Assembly (NCBI RefSeq): GCF_027579695.1
Contig: NC_083571.1
Coordinates: 72,673,279 to 72,737,278 of the forward strand
Reading direction: 5' to 3'
Source of the DNA: Neoarius graeffei
Lineage: Eukaryota; Chordata; Actinopteri; Siluriformes; Ariidae
Length of the DNA: 64,000 nucleotides
The notes under the pieces are model-generated. The model was not told the DNA's origin. It was given only the letters and a program-made list of their open reading frames with translations, and made no database searches. Below, piece after piece: positions 22,841 through 33,163 of this stretch; positions within the stretch are counted from its first letter, which is position 1; each line of letters opens with the position of its first letter. Both the position numbers and the translations under genes were made by a program.

Positions 22841-23202
22841 GGGCAGCACGGTGGTGTAGTGGTTAGCGCTGTCGCCTCACAGCAAGAAGGTCCGGGTTCG
22901 AGCCCCGTGGCCGGCGAGGGCCTTTCTGTGCGGAGTTTGCATGCTGTCCGCGTGGGTTTCCTCCGGGTGCTCCGGTTTCCCCCACAGTCCAAAGACATGC
23001 AGGTTAGGTTAACTGGTGACTCTAAACTGACCGTAGATGTGAGTGTGAATGGTTGTCTGTGTCTATGTGTCAGCCCTGTGATGACCTGGCGACTTGTCCA
23101 GGGTGTACCCTGCCTTTCGCCCGTAGTCAGCTGGGATAGGCTCCAGCTTGCCTGCGACCCTGTAGAACAGGATAAAGCGGCTAGAGATAATGAGATGAGA
23201 CA
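22841..23202 (+). mobile_element. SINE type 1, full copy with 9-bp target duplication
   Basis: A box GTAGTGGTTAGCGC and B box GGGTTCGAGCCC are intact. The tail is GAGATAATGAGATGAGA. CCAAATTGG flanks both ends exactly (22832-22840, 23203-23211). It lies 34 bp beyond the hAT-like element. Confidence 0.92.
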
Positions 23203-23212
23203 CCAAATTGGT

Positions 23213-23504
23213 AGTTTATTGTTAGTATTGGCACCCCTCTACTATGTCTATCAGTGAAAAAGAAAACACTGAATTCAATTTCATGCACCAAATAAGTGTG
23301 AGGTGAACTGTCTGCCTCTTTGAAGAGCTCGTCTCTGTTTTGTTACTGGGGGCAAAATACAGCGATCAACTAAGCTTCTGACAAAAGATGCTTATTATAT
23401 AAAAGTTCATTATTCCTTCATGGTCATATCAACTTGGCATAGCAGGAACTGATTGTAAAGCTCAGTTAACTGGCAGCTTCATCCAATACAAACTTATTTT
23501 TATT
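23213..23504. other. No gene seen
   Basis: AT-rich filler without recognisable repeats. Confidence 0.4.
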
Positions 23505-23714
23505 TTACCCTGGATCTCTCCTTTGTACGTGTCCAAACCATCTCAAGCTCGCCTCTCTCACTTTGTCTCCAAGCCGTCCTACATGTGCTGTCCCTCTAGT
23601 ATTCTCGTTTCTAATCTTGTCCAACTTTGTCATTCCCAATGAAAATCTCAACATCTTCAGCTCTGCTACCTCCAGTTCAGCCTCCTGTCTTTTTGAAAGT
23701 GCCGCTGTCTCCAA
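23505..23714 (-). pseudogene. LINE reverse-transcriptase C-terminal fragment
   Basis: About 65 residues on the minus strand contain the block KRQEAELEVAELKMLRFSLG and, further on, LRWFGHVQRR. I recognise this as the region after the catalytic core in a fish RTE/retro-type LINE polyprotein. Both ends are cut off. It has no relation to the flanking SINEs. Confidence 0.65.
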
Positions 23715-23816
23715 ACCTTACCAAACCAAAGGGATAAAATTACTTCATTTTTTAAATATTTAAGTTTAAAGTCTTTAAAAAATAAAGACTTTAAACATAT
23801 GGAGTCATTTTGTCCT

Positions 23817-23850
23817 TTGTTTGTTTGTTTGTTTGTTTGTTTGTTTGTTT
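23817..23850 (+). repeat. (TTTG)n microsatellite
   Basis: About eight TTTG units. Confidence 0.9.
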
Positions 23851-24333
23851 CAGAGCTGTTCGAATTCTCTAAATACGAAGGAAAGGTGCTTCAGTGCTTA
23901 CTTTCCGATCTCCTTTAGCACAGGGTACACCAGACCATCCTTTATTAAAGAAAGAAGATCATGCTGTCCCACAATTCCCTGCAGCAGCAACACCATGAAG
24001 TGACACACCATCAGTGAACCGTCTAACAGGTTCAGCTGTTAAAGAGTCGTGGCCTCAAGGAATCATTATTAATTCTTCACAGAATTTTATTGGAGATTTT
24101 GATATTCAGAATAAATGGTGCAGTAACAAACACAGAAATGCTTTGGACTGAGTGACACCTCCTACAGCAAAGTCCTCTTGGTCTATTATGGGTGGTTAAC
24201 GGTGGAAAGAGGATTGTTATATTCTAAACAAATATTGCATTAATAATTGAGTGAGAAGTATCCTTCAAGATTTTACATCAAATTTATGCTGTTAAAGAAG
24301 TGTTGGAAAACTTTAAGCTAAATATAGACTAGT
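23851..24333. other. No gene seen
   Basis: Non-coding, no recognised repeat. Confidence 0.4.
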
Positions 24334-24688
24334 GGGCGGCACGATGGTGTAGTGGTTAGCACTGTTGCCTCACAGCAGGAAGGTTCTGGGTTCAAGCCTG
24401 GTGGCTGACGGAGGCCTTTCTGTGTGGAGTTTGCATGTTCTCCCCGTGTCTGTGTGGGTTTCCTCCCGGTGCTCCGGTTTCCCCCACAGTCCAAAGACAT
24501 GCAGGTTAGGTTAACTGGTGACTCTAAATTGACCGTAGGTGTGAATGTGAGTGTGAATGGTTGTCTGTGTCTATGTGTCAGCCCTGTGATGACCTGGCGA
24601 CTTGTCCAGGGTGTACCCCGCCTTTCGCCCGTAGTCAGCTGGGATAGGCTCCAGCTTACCTGCGACCCTGTACAGGATAAGTGGTTAT
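24334..24688 (+). mobile_element. SINE type 1, degenerate head
   Basis: The B box is altered (GGGTTCAAGCCTGG). The body is well kept and the tail reads CCTGTACAGGATAAGTGG instead of (GAGAT)n. Its 3' end is interrupted by the TIR element at 24706; the likely continuation is at 25574 (GTTATGGATAATGGGTGG). Confidence 0.8.
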
Positions 24689-24705
24689 GGTCCATAACCA
24701 GTGGT

Positions 24706-25573
24706 TAGGGTTGCCACCCGTCCCGTAAAATACGGAATCGTCCTTTATTTGGCAATTAAATCTTGTGTCCCGTATTGAACCGATACGGGACGCGATTTGT
24801 TCCGTATTTTCATAAATGCCCAATACACATGTCTGTCACACATATCAACACTAAATCTAACAATAATGAACAAAATAAAACAGGAAATACTCCGTTGCGG
24901 GATCTCCCCAGGACACAAACCCCTCCCCTCTGCGTCACGCTCTGTGCGTCTGTGCCTGGCTGCCTGCGGCACTGCGTGTGGCGCTGAGACAGACAACACA
25001 CACCGGCGCTGCTCAAAAAACCCGAGTTTTACAACAGCGCTTTGAGTTACTCAGTGCAGCAAGGAGTACACTTGGGGGAAAAAAAGTGAGGGGAATCTGT
25101 TGACTGTTTTAATCTGATCTACTCCACAGACAAGAGAAACACAACAGTTCCTGATGAACTCAGGACTGTTGAGGGAAGGAGTAATGTTTTGCGCATTCTT
25201 GAATAAGCAGACATACATGTTTGTTGTGTTTTTGTTCTCTTTTTTTCTCTCTAAGTAAAAATGTCCCCAAGGTTCACAAAGAGAGTCCCTACACCAAGAA
25301 CAGTTATGCACTTACATTTACAGTGATTAAGTTCTCAATATATTTAGATTATATTTTAAAAGTTCATTGTTGCCCATTTGTACATTATACATTTTTACAG
25401 CATTGGCAATAAAGCATTTCAAGCTTTAAGTATGAGTAATTGCTTTCTTGATCACCCCTTTACTAAAAACACCTACAAAATAAAACATACCACTGCTGCG
25501 GGTACCCCACCCCATGGGAGTCGTGCCCGTGGTGGGCGTCCCTTATTTTCATTTCTGAATGGTGGCAACCCTA
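24706..25573. mobile_element. 868-bp TIR element inserted in a SINE tail, class unknown
   Basis: Starts TAGGGTTGCCACC and ends GGTGGCAACCCTA, a perfect 13-bp inverted repeat. GTTATGG occurs 15 bp before the left end (24684-24690) and directly after the right end (25574-25580), as if a 7-bp target duplication had gained a 15-bp filler on the left. No supported coding region. A GC-rich block at 24890-25020 may be promoter-like. Confidence 0.65.
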
Positions 25574-25946
25574 GTTATGGATAATGGGTGGATGGACGCA
25601 GTGGAGTATATTCTGGTGTACCCCATTACCTGGTTTATTAGGGAGAGCATCAAGTCAGATGTATTGTTATGTTATCAAATAAGGGTGTTGGGTTTTTTTT
25701 CCCCTCCCTTATATCCCCTGTTCCACACACCAGCCCAGTCGGTGGCGGTAATGCACCTTTAAGTTGGTTTGCCAACCGCCATAAACCTTAAAGAAGGGAA
25801 GAATAAGTTCTCCTATCGTGAAGTTAACGCCAGCTGCATGTCTCTTCTGTTTTGTATCAGAGGTTGGTAAATATTCCTTAAAAATAGTGCACATGCTAAA
25901 TGTTAAGAGTGGAACATGCACCTTATAAGGTCGGTTGTACATCAAC
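25574..25946 (+). other. SINE tail remnant, then leader of a THAP-gene transposon
   Basis: 25574-25600 continues the interrupted SINE tail. From about 25730 (CCAGTCGGTGGCGGTAATGC) the sequence is a leader that also occurs near 27308 and, in part (AATAAGTTCTCCT, GAAGTTAACGCC), at 40430-40450 plus 44950-44965. Confidence 0.5.
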
Positions 25947-26563
25947 ATGTCTGGTTGTTGCGTAGTATACGGTTGTACGAATCGCTATTCCACTGGCGGA
26001 CTAAAGTTTTATAGGATTCCTAAAGGATCACACCCAGGGGCGTCACTAGACCCAAGACCATACTGGGGCACAAAAGGGGCACAGGAAATGTATGCGAGCG
26101 CGCGAAGCGCGCGAGCTAAAAATTTTGCACTATATTTATATTTATATTTTTTATATAATATATATTACATTTTATGTAATATATATTATATTTTATGTAA
26201 TATATATTTATATATTGATATTTATATTTAGAAACGGCCTGCTTAAAACTAGTCACTAGAGCTGTAAAACTCAAAATGATTACGAGGACACTGAATCCAG
26301 GTCAATCATTTAATAATAACAGTATGAATATTTGCAACATTTGTGATAATAGCAATGTAATACTTATACTGTTGGTAATATTGTAAAAGAACATATTAAC
26401 ATACAATACAACACCGCCGAGTTTTTAAACTCAACCAAGAGTACTTAATGGCCAACAGTATTCACACTTGATACCTTTTAAATCACCAAACATATCTTTG
26501 TAAGCACACGCATTTTCAGCATTGAACATCTCTAAACACAATCCAAAAGCCTCTAAAAGCACC

Positions 26564-26599
<36 letters not shown>

Positions 26600-27070
26600 A
26601 AAAATGACAGTGGAATTACTGTCTACTAACCTGTAAACAGTTGAAAAACACGGAGAGATGGTTTCCCCTGCTCTGAATTTCATTGCATCTGAGGGCTGCT
26701 GGAGTCTGCGGTCCCCATAGCAACCAAGATGTTACTCATGTCACGCGCACACTTTTTTCACATTGCTTAGTGTGCGCGAGGCCAGCCAAAACTACCAATG
26801 TAAAAGCATTGTAGATGGTCTTCTTCGCGCATCGGTTAGCCTACCCCACGTTATGAATTAATTAAATTGCAGCTATTCCCAAGTTTAAAATTCAGAGCGT
26901 TTCGTCACTGGATTTTTTTTACTGGGGCACTACAGATCTATACTGGGGCACGTGCCCCAGTAAAATACCCCTGGCGACGCCGATGATCACACCCATTTCA
27001 GAGCAACAGACGGCGGCTGTAGCTGCAGGCAATTAAACGTGTGGACTGGAATGAGGACATAAATGCTCGT
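25947..27070 (+). pseudogene. THAP-domain exon, split by a hAT element
   Basis: The ATG at 25947 opens MSGCCVVYGCTNRYSTGG and then FYRIPKGSHP, the start of a THAP zinc-dependent DNA-binding domain (CxxxC-type pair plus the RIP motif). A 951-bp element (26035-26985) cuts it after SH. The frame resumes at 26994 with FQSNRRRL, a stop (TAG where THAP domains have the conserved Trp), then LQAIKRVDWNEDINARVCNA to about 27070. The distal Cys/His pair is not seen. Likely the DNA-binding end of an old transposase, now dead. Removing the insertion restores one frame, which supports the reading. Confidence 0.75.
26035..26985. mobile_element. Non-autonomous hAT-like element in the THAP exon
   Basis: Begins CAGGGGCGTCACTAG and ends GCGACGCCGATG, an imperfect inverted repeat. 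Both ends have an inner TACTGGGGCAC box. The 8-bp target duplication ATCACACC is exact (26027-26034, 26986-26993). 951 bp, non-coding, with TATATTTATA-rich sequence (26130-26230) and a (GT)n microsatellite (26569-26595). Confidence 0.85.
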
Positions 27071-27075
27071 GTCTG

Positions 27076-28012
27076 TAACGCCTGGCCCGTAGCCAGGGGG
27101 GATCGGAGGGCTCATTCGATCCCCCCCGAGATTACTCAAGATTTATTCATTTGTTCATGTCCGATGAATATACATTGATTCACATTTAAATTTACAATAT
27201 CAAATCCAGACTAATCAAAAAAGAAAAGTAGACTAAGTGAGGACGAGTTAGAAAAACGGGTTAATTTCTCCTATGTTTATGTTTACTCGTTTTGTTCAGA
27301 CTGCTTTACACCCCAATCCAGTGGGTGGCGGTAATGCCCCCATTTCCGTTGGTAGCTAACCGGCAAATACACTGAAGCGAAGAAGAAGAATCCGAAGCGG
27401 GATAGAAGAGAAAATAGGGGAAAAAAGAAGATAAAGACAGAAAACGCAAGAAATCTACTGCTACTTTGTCCCAAAATATTGGCGCCATGTTCCAAAAAAG
27501 GGCCAAAATGGGTAAGGTGCTGAGTGCAGGACTTTGTTTTTCTTTTGTTTACAACAGTAGTGGTAGATCGATCTGTCAGAGTGATCAGTGGGGGTAGCGT
27601 CAGCCCGTCCGTCTGTCAGTGACACGCACACACAGAGATGAGTTAGGTGGCTCGATGGCTAGGTACTAGTAGCGTCGGACCTGGGGCTGCTTTTATTATT
27701 TTTTTTTTTTCAGCTTGGGAAATCGGAGCTGTGGTGTGAAGACAGTAAAATGCGAGACTTTAAGAGCACGTGTTTTTCAGTCGTCATGGTAACATGGCAT
27801 CATGGTAACATGACGCCCTGTCATGGTAACATGACGCCCTGTCAGTGGTTTGGCATTTGGATCAGAGTGAAAAGAAACGTGTGCGCTAGCTGAAAAATGA
27901 AAATGTTCAGACCAGTGTGTGTGAAAACACCCACTGTTGCTGCATTTGGGCATTTTTAAATCAATTGTCCTGATAGGGCTGTGTGATATTATTTCAATCT
28001 CAACAACTGAAG
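27076..28012. other. No certain gene; possible transposon first exon
   Basis: 27080-27130 (CCCGTAGCCAGGGGGG and its partial complement GATCCCCCCC) looks like a fish hAT terminus. A second copy of the GTGGCGGTAATGC leader lies at 27325. The frame around 27434-27508 reads RKRKKSTATLSQNIGAMFQK and ends at AAAATG followed by GTAAGG, a possible exon and donor of a zinc-finger-type transposon protein. This is weak. Confidence 0.35.
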
Positions 28013-28460
28013 TGAGCAACAGAGACAGGCAACAACAGACAGACAATGAAGGAGAGCAACAACAGACAGACAATGAAGGAGAGCAACAACAGACAGACAA
28101 TGAAGGAGAGCAACAACAGACAGACAATGAAGGAGAGCAACAACAGACAGACAATGAAGGAGAGCAACAACAGACAGACAGTGAAGGAGAGCAACAACAG
28201 ACAGACAGTGAAGGAGAGCAACAACAGACAGACAGTGAAGGAGAGCAACAACAGACAGACAGTGAAGGAGAGCAACAACAGACAGACAGTGAAGGAGAGC
28301 AACAACAGACAGACAGTGAAGGAGAGCAACAACAGACAGACAGTGAAGGAGAGCAACAACAGACAGACAGTGAAGGAGAGCAACAACAGACAGACAGTGA
28401 AGGAGAGCAACAACAGACAGACAGAGGAGGGGAGAGCAACAACAGAGACAATGAAGGAGA
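28013..28460 (+). repeat. 27-bp minisatellite, about 16 copies
   Basis: The unit is a purine-rich 27-mer containing AACAACAGACAGACA and GAAGGAGAGC. The first five clear copies have AATGAAGG and the next nine have AGTGAAGG, so the variants are blocked, pointing to block-wise expansion. The last copies are degenerate. Because 27 is divisible by 3, several frames on both strands stay open; these are not genes. Confidence 0.95.
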
Positions 28461-28754
28461 GCAACAGGGTCATTCCATGTCAATTCACACACCCTCCCCA
28501 GTGACACCTCATCAATTTGCCTTATTTTTATTTTCTTAGTGCCTTATGATGTCAAATGAAAGAATCCAAAATTTTAGCTTCCTAGCTCAAACGTTTTTTG
28601 AGTTATGGCCCTTCAAAGTTTGGGTGCCACACCCACTTTTGGGGTCAGGGAATTGCGCACTTAATTTGCAAGCATTTTTGGAGGCCCATATTGAGGTTTT
28701 TCACCCACGTGACCAAGTCATGTGATGCATCGTTAGGCTGCCATTTTTGACGTC

Positions 28755-29168
28755 ATGGCTCGAATCAGTTTGAATGCGAGGAAGGCGACAAATGAAAAAT
28801 ATAAAAGAAAAAGGAGCGAGATGCAGAAAACACCTTCACTATCCAGCGACATAGGGCATTTACAGGGCGAGCAGAGGGAGAGGTATTTGCAAAAATTGAG
28901 GTTAGCAGGCTTAGAGAATGACGTTTACCTGCTTCCACCAGGATTGTTCACTGACGTACAGAAGTACACGAAGCCCTCGTCTTTACCTGACTTCGGCCCA
29001 CATGATCTGTATACCTGTGTCGTTAAAAATCCATCGCCATACACAGGTATTGATCTGAAAGCGTATAAGAGTTTGGATGCCTACAAATATTTTGTGTCAG
29101 GCTGGGTAACATGCCTACATCAGTGGGTCGTCCCTGGAGCCGGTGGTCGCCATCTTATTACAGCTAAG
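28755..29168 (+). CDS. First exon of a YqaJ/SWIM-like transposon protein
   Basis: ATG 28755 follows a CCATTTTTGACGTC box. The 138-residue stretch has a basic N-terminus (MARISLNARKATNEKYKRKR), a middle LPPGLFTDVQKYTK and a conserved-looking block ending YKSLDAYKYFVSGWV. It stops at CTAAG followed by GTTTGT, a splice donor at 29169. From memory, large fish and invertebrate proteins with a SWIM zinc finger and a YqaJ nuclease domain carry a block like DLYNYL...KAYKSL.AY.YF..GWV near their N-terminus. The nuclease and SWIM parts would lie in exons that are deleted here. A profile search is needed to confirm. Confidence 0.6.
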
Positions 29169-29499
29169 GTTTGTTCACATTTTCATTTACTTTCGGTCCT
29201 CAGGATAAACAAAATGTTATTATATGTCATTGAAATAACTTCTTAGTCTGTTGAGACATGGCCCGTTATAAATTTGCTGTTACCAGGCAATGACCAAGAA
29301 CTGTATTATTAGGGTCGGTATCTGTGTTGTAGCAGTGTACTAGCAGCTAGCTGTTAGCACTAGCTAATGTCAACAACATAGCTAGTATGTTACTGTAGCA
29401 ATGTTTACGTTCAGTCATTTGGATGACTGTTAAAACCTTTCAGTCTCAAGTTTTTCGTTTGCTGTATTTACTAGTTTACTGTAATTATGATCCGGCAGC

Positions 29500-29735
29500 T
29501 ATTTACACCGGATCCAGTGTAAATAGCTGCCGGAGCGCGCTCCGGAACCTCGGCTGGAGCACTCCGGGAGCAAGCCAGAGCGTGCTGCTTAATTTGAGGG
29601 GGAGCAAGCCAGAGCGCGCTCCGGAACCTCGGCCAGAGCACTCCGGGAGCAAGCTGGAGCGCGCTGCTTAATTTGAGGGGGAGCAAGCCGGAGCGTGCTC
29701 CGGCAGATATTTACACTGGATCCGGTGTCTGTAAC
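29500..29735 (+). repeat. GC-rich tandem block with BamHI-like hairpin
   Basis: About 80-bp units containing GGAGCGCGCTCCGGAACCTC and CTTAATTTGAGGGGGAGCAA repeat about twice. They are bracketed by CAGCTATTTACACYGGATCC, which pairs with its reverse complement to make a near-perfect hairpin at 29498-29532. One unit recurs at 37128-37212 inside the THAP-bearing element. Confidence 0.8.
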
Positions 29736-31774
29736 ACGTTTTTTTTTTCAAGCTGGTTCTCCCTCTCTGTCTGCAGTGTTAGTATGTAGCTTGACCTTCA
29801 AAATGGCGGACACCGGGGCGTCACGTGACCCTGTGACGTCAGGTGAAAAACCTCAATTTTTTGTTCTAAGGGGGATATAGACCTGTAAATTGCTATATCT
29901 ATGTATTCTGGCCCTGTCTATCAGATTCTGCACCTAAAAATAGCACAAGTTTACTAATTTTAGAGATATTAACCCCTTCAAAGTGGATTTTTTAATGACA
30001 ATTTTTTTGGACATTTTGGGGGTCCATATCTTGGAAAGTTTTTATGTTGATGGGGTTTCAACTGATTTATCATCATATTTGGGAACTCTACTGTGTACTT
30101 AGAGAGTTTCAGGGCACTCAGAGCTTTGGTGGGGGTACAGGAGGGCCCCAAATATGGCTTCGGGACAAAATTACCATTTGGTACGCCCTACTTCAGGCCA
30201 TTACCTGGCCATGTGGGCACATGATGACTGGAATGAACCTTTAACCCTATCAACAGACACCTTTTATCAAACTTTTAAGCCAATAAAAACTTTGATTATC
30301 CAACTCCTTCAATACATACTAAGCATTTGTATATGGTACTATTTTTGCATATTTTCTGAAAAATCCTGAGTCCGTTAAGTAGGTCAACTGTTGTTTTGAC
30401 TGCCTGTTCATGTTTAAGGTAGTAAAAGCACACCCATATAGTGATTTTAATCTATGGGAAGATTATTTATACCCAATACCCCATTAGTTATATTGACAAT
30501 TACAAGGGATAAACCCTTTCCCGGCTGTTTCACGATGCTGGTTTTTTTACATTTGACACCTTTCCCTGTATCCAACCAAACTCTGACCACTATACACTTA
30601 ATAGTTAAATGCATCTTTCAAACAGGAAAGGGAAAGATGCAAACAAGGGGATGATCCCAAGAAAAACATCCTGGTTGCTTTACTATATTTGTTCTGACAT
30701 CCGATCTGGAAGTTAAACCTAGACTCATCAGGGTTTTGTTTTGTTTTGTTTTTTCAAGAAAAGGGGAAGGGGCCCCTAGCCACTCATGTGGGGAAAATTA
30801 GCATATCAATTAATAAAAAGGGGAAATTATATATAATTTCCCCTTTTTACTAATTTAAGTTAAACCTAGGCCCCTTCCCCTTTTCTTGAAAAAAACCCTG
30901 ATGAGTCTAGGTTTAACTTCCAGATCGGATGTCAGAACAAATATAGTAAAGCAACCAGGATGGTTTTCTTGGGATCATCCCTGTGTTTGCATCTTTCCCT
31001 TTCCTGTTTGAAAGATGCATTTAACTATCAAGTGTATAGTGGTCAGAGTTTGGTTGGATACAGGGAAAGATGTCAAATGTAAAAAAACCAGCATCGTGAA
31101 ACAGCCGGGAAAGGGTTTATCCCTTGTAATTGTCAATATAACTAATGGGGTATTGGGTATAAATAATCTTCCCATAGATTAAAATCACTATATGGGTGTG
31201 CTTTTACTACCTTAAACATGAACAGGCAGTCAAAACAACAGTTGACCTACTTAACGGACTCAGGATTTTTCAGAAAATATGCAAAAATAGTACCATATAC
31301 AAATGCTTAGTTTGTATTGAAGGAGTTGGATAATCAAAGTTTTTATTGGCTTAAAAGTTTGATAAAAGGTGTCTGTTGATAGGGTTAAAGGTTCATTCCA
31401 GTCATCATGTGCCCACATGGCCAGGTAATGGCCTGAAGTAGGGCATACCAAATGGTAATTTTGTCCCGAAGCCATATTTGGGGCCCTCCTGTACCCCCAC
31501 CAAAGCTCTGAGTGCCCTGAAACTCTCTAAGTACACAGTAGAGTTCCCAAATATGATGATAAATCAGTTGAAACCCCATCAACATAAAAACTTTCCAAGA
31601 TATGGACCCCCCAAATGTCCAAAAAAAATTGTCATTAAAAAATCCACTTTGAAGGGGTTAATATCTCTAAAATTAGTAAACTTGTGCTATTTTTAGGTGC
31701 AGAATCTGATAGACAGGGCCAGAATACATAGATATAGCAATTTACAGGTCTATATCCCCCTTAGAACAAAAAAT

Positions 31775-32937
31775 TGAGGTTTTTCACCTGACGTCACAGG
31801 GTCACGTGACGCCCCGGTGTCCGCCATTTTGAAGGTCAAGCTACATACTAACACTGCAGACAGAGAGGGAGAACCAGCTTGAAAAAAAAAACGTGTTAGA
31901 CACTGGATCCAGTGTAAATATCTGCCGGAGCACGCTCCGGCTTGCTCCCCCTCAAATTAAGCAGCTTGCTCCCGGAGTGCTCTGGCCGAGGTTCCGGAGC
32001 GCGCTCTGGCTTGCTCCCCCTCAAATTAAGCAGCGCGCTCCAGCTTGCTCCCGGAGTGCGCTGCTTAATTTGAGGGGGAGCAAGCCGGAGCGTGCTCCGG
32101 CAGCTATTTACACTGGATCCGGTGTAAATAGCTGCCGGATCATAATTACAGTAAACTAGTAAATACAGTAAAGGAAAAACTTGAGACTGAAAGGTTTTAA
32201 CAGTCATCCAAATGACTGAACGTAAACATTGCTACAGTAACATACTAGCTATGTTGTTGACATTAGCTAGTGCTAACAGCTAGCTGCTAGTACACTGCTA
32301 CAACACAGACACCGACCCTAATAATACAGTTCTTGGTCATTGCCTGGTAACAGCAAATTTATAACGGGCCATGTCTCAACAGACTAAGAAGTTATTTCAA
32401 TGACATATAATAACATTTTGTTTATCCTGAGGACTGAAAGTAAATGAAAATGTGAACAAACCTTAGCTGTAATAAGATGGCGACCACCGGCTCCAGGGAC
32501 GACCCACTGATGTAGGCATGTTACCCTGCCTGACACAAAATATTTGTCGGCATCCAAACTCTTATATGGTTTCAGATCAATACCTGTGTATGGCGATGGG
32601 TTTTTAACGACATAGGTATACAGATCATGTGGGCCGAAGTCAGGTAAAGATGAGGGCTTCGTGTACTTCTGTACATCAGTGAACAATCCTGGTGGAAGCA
32701 GGTAAACGTCATTCTCTAAGCCTGCTAACCTCAATTTTTGCAAATACCTCTCCCTCTGCTCGCCCTGTAAATGCCCTACGTCGCTGGATAGTGAAGGTGT
32801 TTTCTGCATCTCGCTCCTTTTTCTTTTATGTTTTTCGTTTGTCGCCTTCCTCGCGTTCAAACTGATTCGAGCCATGACGTCCAAAATGGCAGGCTAACGA
32901 TGCATCACATGACTTGGTCACGTGGGTGAAAAACCTC
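31775..32937 (-). mobile_element. THAP/YqaJ-type transposon, copy 2 in the other palindrome arm
   Basis: Mirror image of 28693-29855 at the same position of the opposite arm, with flanking AAT (complement of ATT). Its GC-rich block (31915-32150) is arranged slightly differently from copy 1, with an inverted segment near 31965-32080. Two independent insertions at the same base are unlikely, so one arm was copied from the other after insertion. Confidence 0.8.
32462..32875 (-). CDS. YqaJ/SWIM-like first exon, second copy
   Basis: Same exon as 28755-29168 on the minus strand, ATG at 32875, splice donor after 32462. It differs at six or more residues. Three changes hit the conserved-looking block (KPYKSL for KAYKSL, SLDADKYF for SLDAYKYF, SGRV for SGWV). 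This copy appears to be the more decayed of the two. Confidence 0.6.
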
Positions 32938-33163
32938 AATATGGGCCTCCAAAAATGCTTGCAAATTAAGTGCGCAATTCCCTGACCCCAAAAGTGGGTG
33001 TGGCACCCAAACTTTGAAGGGCCATAACTCAAAAAACGTTTGAGCTAGGAAGCTAAAATTTTGGATTCTTTCATTTGACATCATAAGGCACTAAGAAAAT
33101 AAAAATAAGGCAAATTGATGAGGTGTCACTGGGGAGGGTGTGTGAATTGACATGGAATGACCC

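Larger units (their letters stand above)
28693..29855 (+). mobile_element. THAP/YqaJ-type transposon, internally deleted copy 1
   Basis: 1,163 bp with termini GAGGTTTTTCACC and GGTGAAAAACCTC(A) and the 3-bp target duplication ATT (28690-28692, 29856-29858). The site without insertion is seen in the related arm at about 34482-34490. Subterminal CACGTGAC boxes lie at both ends. The left end carries the first exon of a gene (28755-29168); the centre has GC-rich tandem repeats; the right end (CATTTTGAAGG on the minus strand) is homologous to the THAP-exon end of the element at 36646. Confidence 0.8.
28467..33163. mobile_element. Giant 4.7-kb inverted-repeat (foldback) element
   Basis: Starts GGGTCATTCCATGTCAATTC at 28467 and ends with its reverse complement at 33163. 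The arms, about 2.3 kb each, mirror each other around about 30831, where AAATTATATATAATTT forms the tip. Each arm holds an identically placed 1.16-kb transposon (28693-29855 and 31775-32937). Without these the basic element would be about 2.4 kb, nearly all inverted repeat. The arms differ at scattered sites. No gene of its own is seen. Which enzyme moves it is unknown. Confidence 0.9.

Noticed and set aside
27937..28539. Long open frames on both strands over the 27-bp minisatellite (up to 224 codons)
   Set aside because: They are open only because the unit length is a multiple of three; several frames on both strands are open at once and the peptides are simple repeats.
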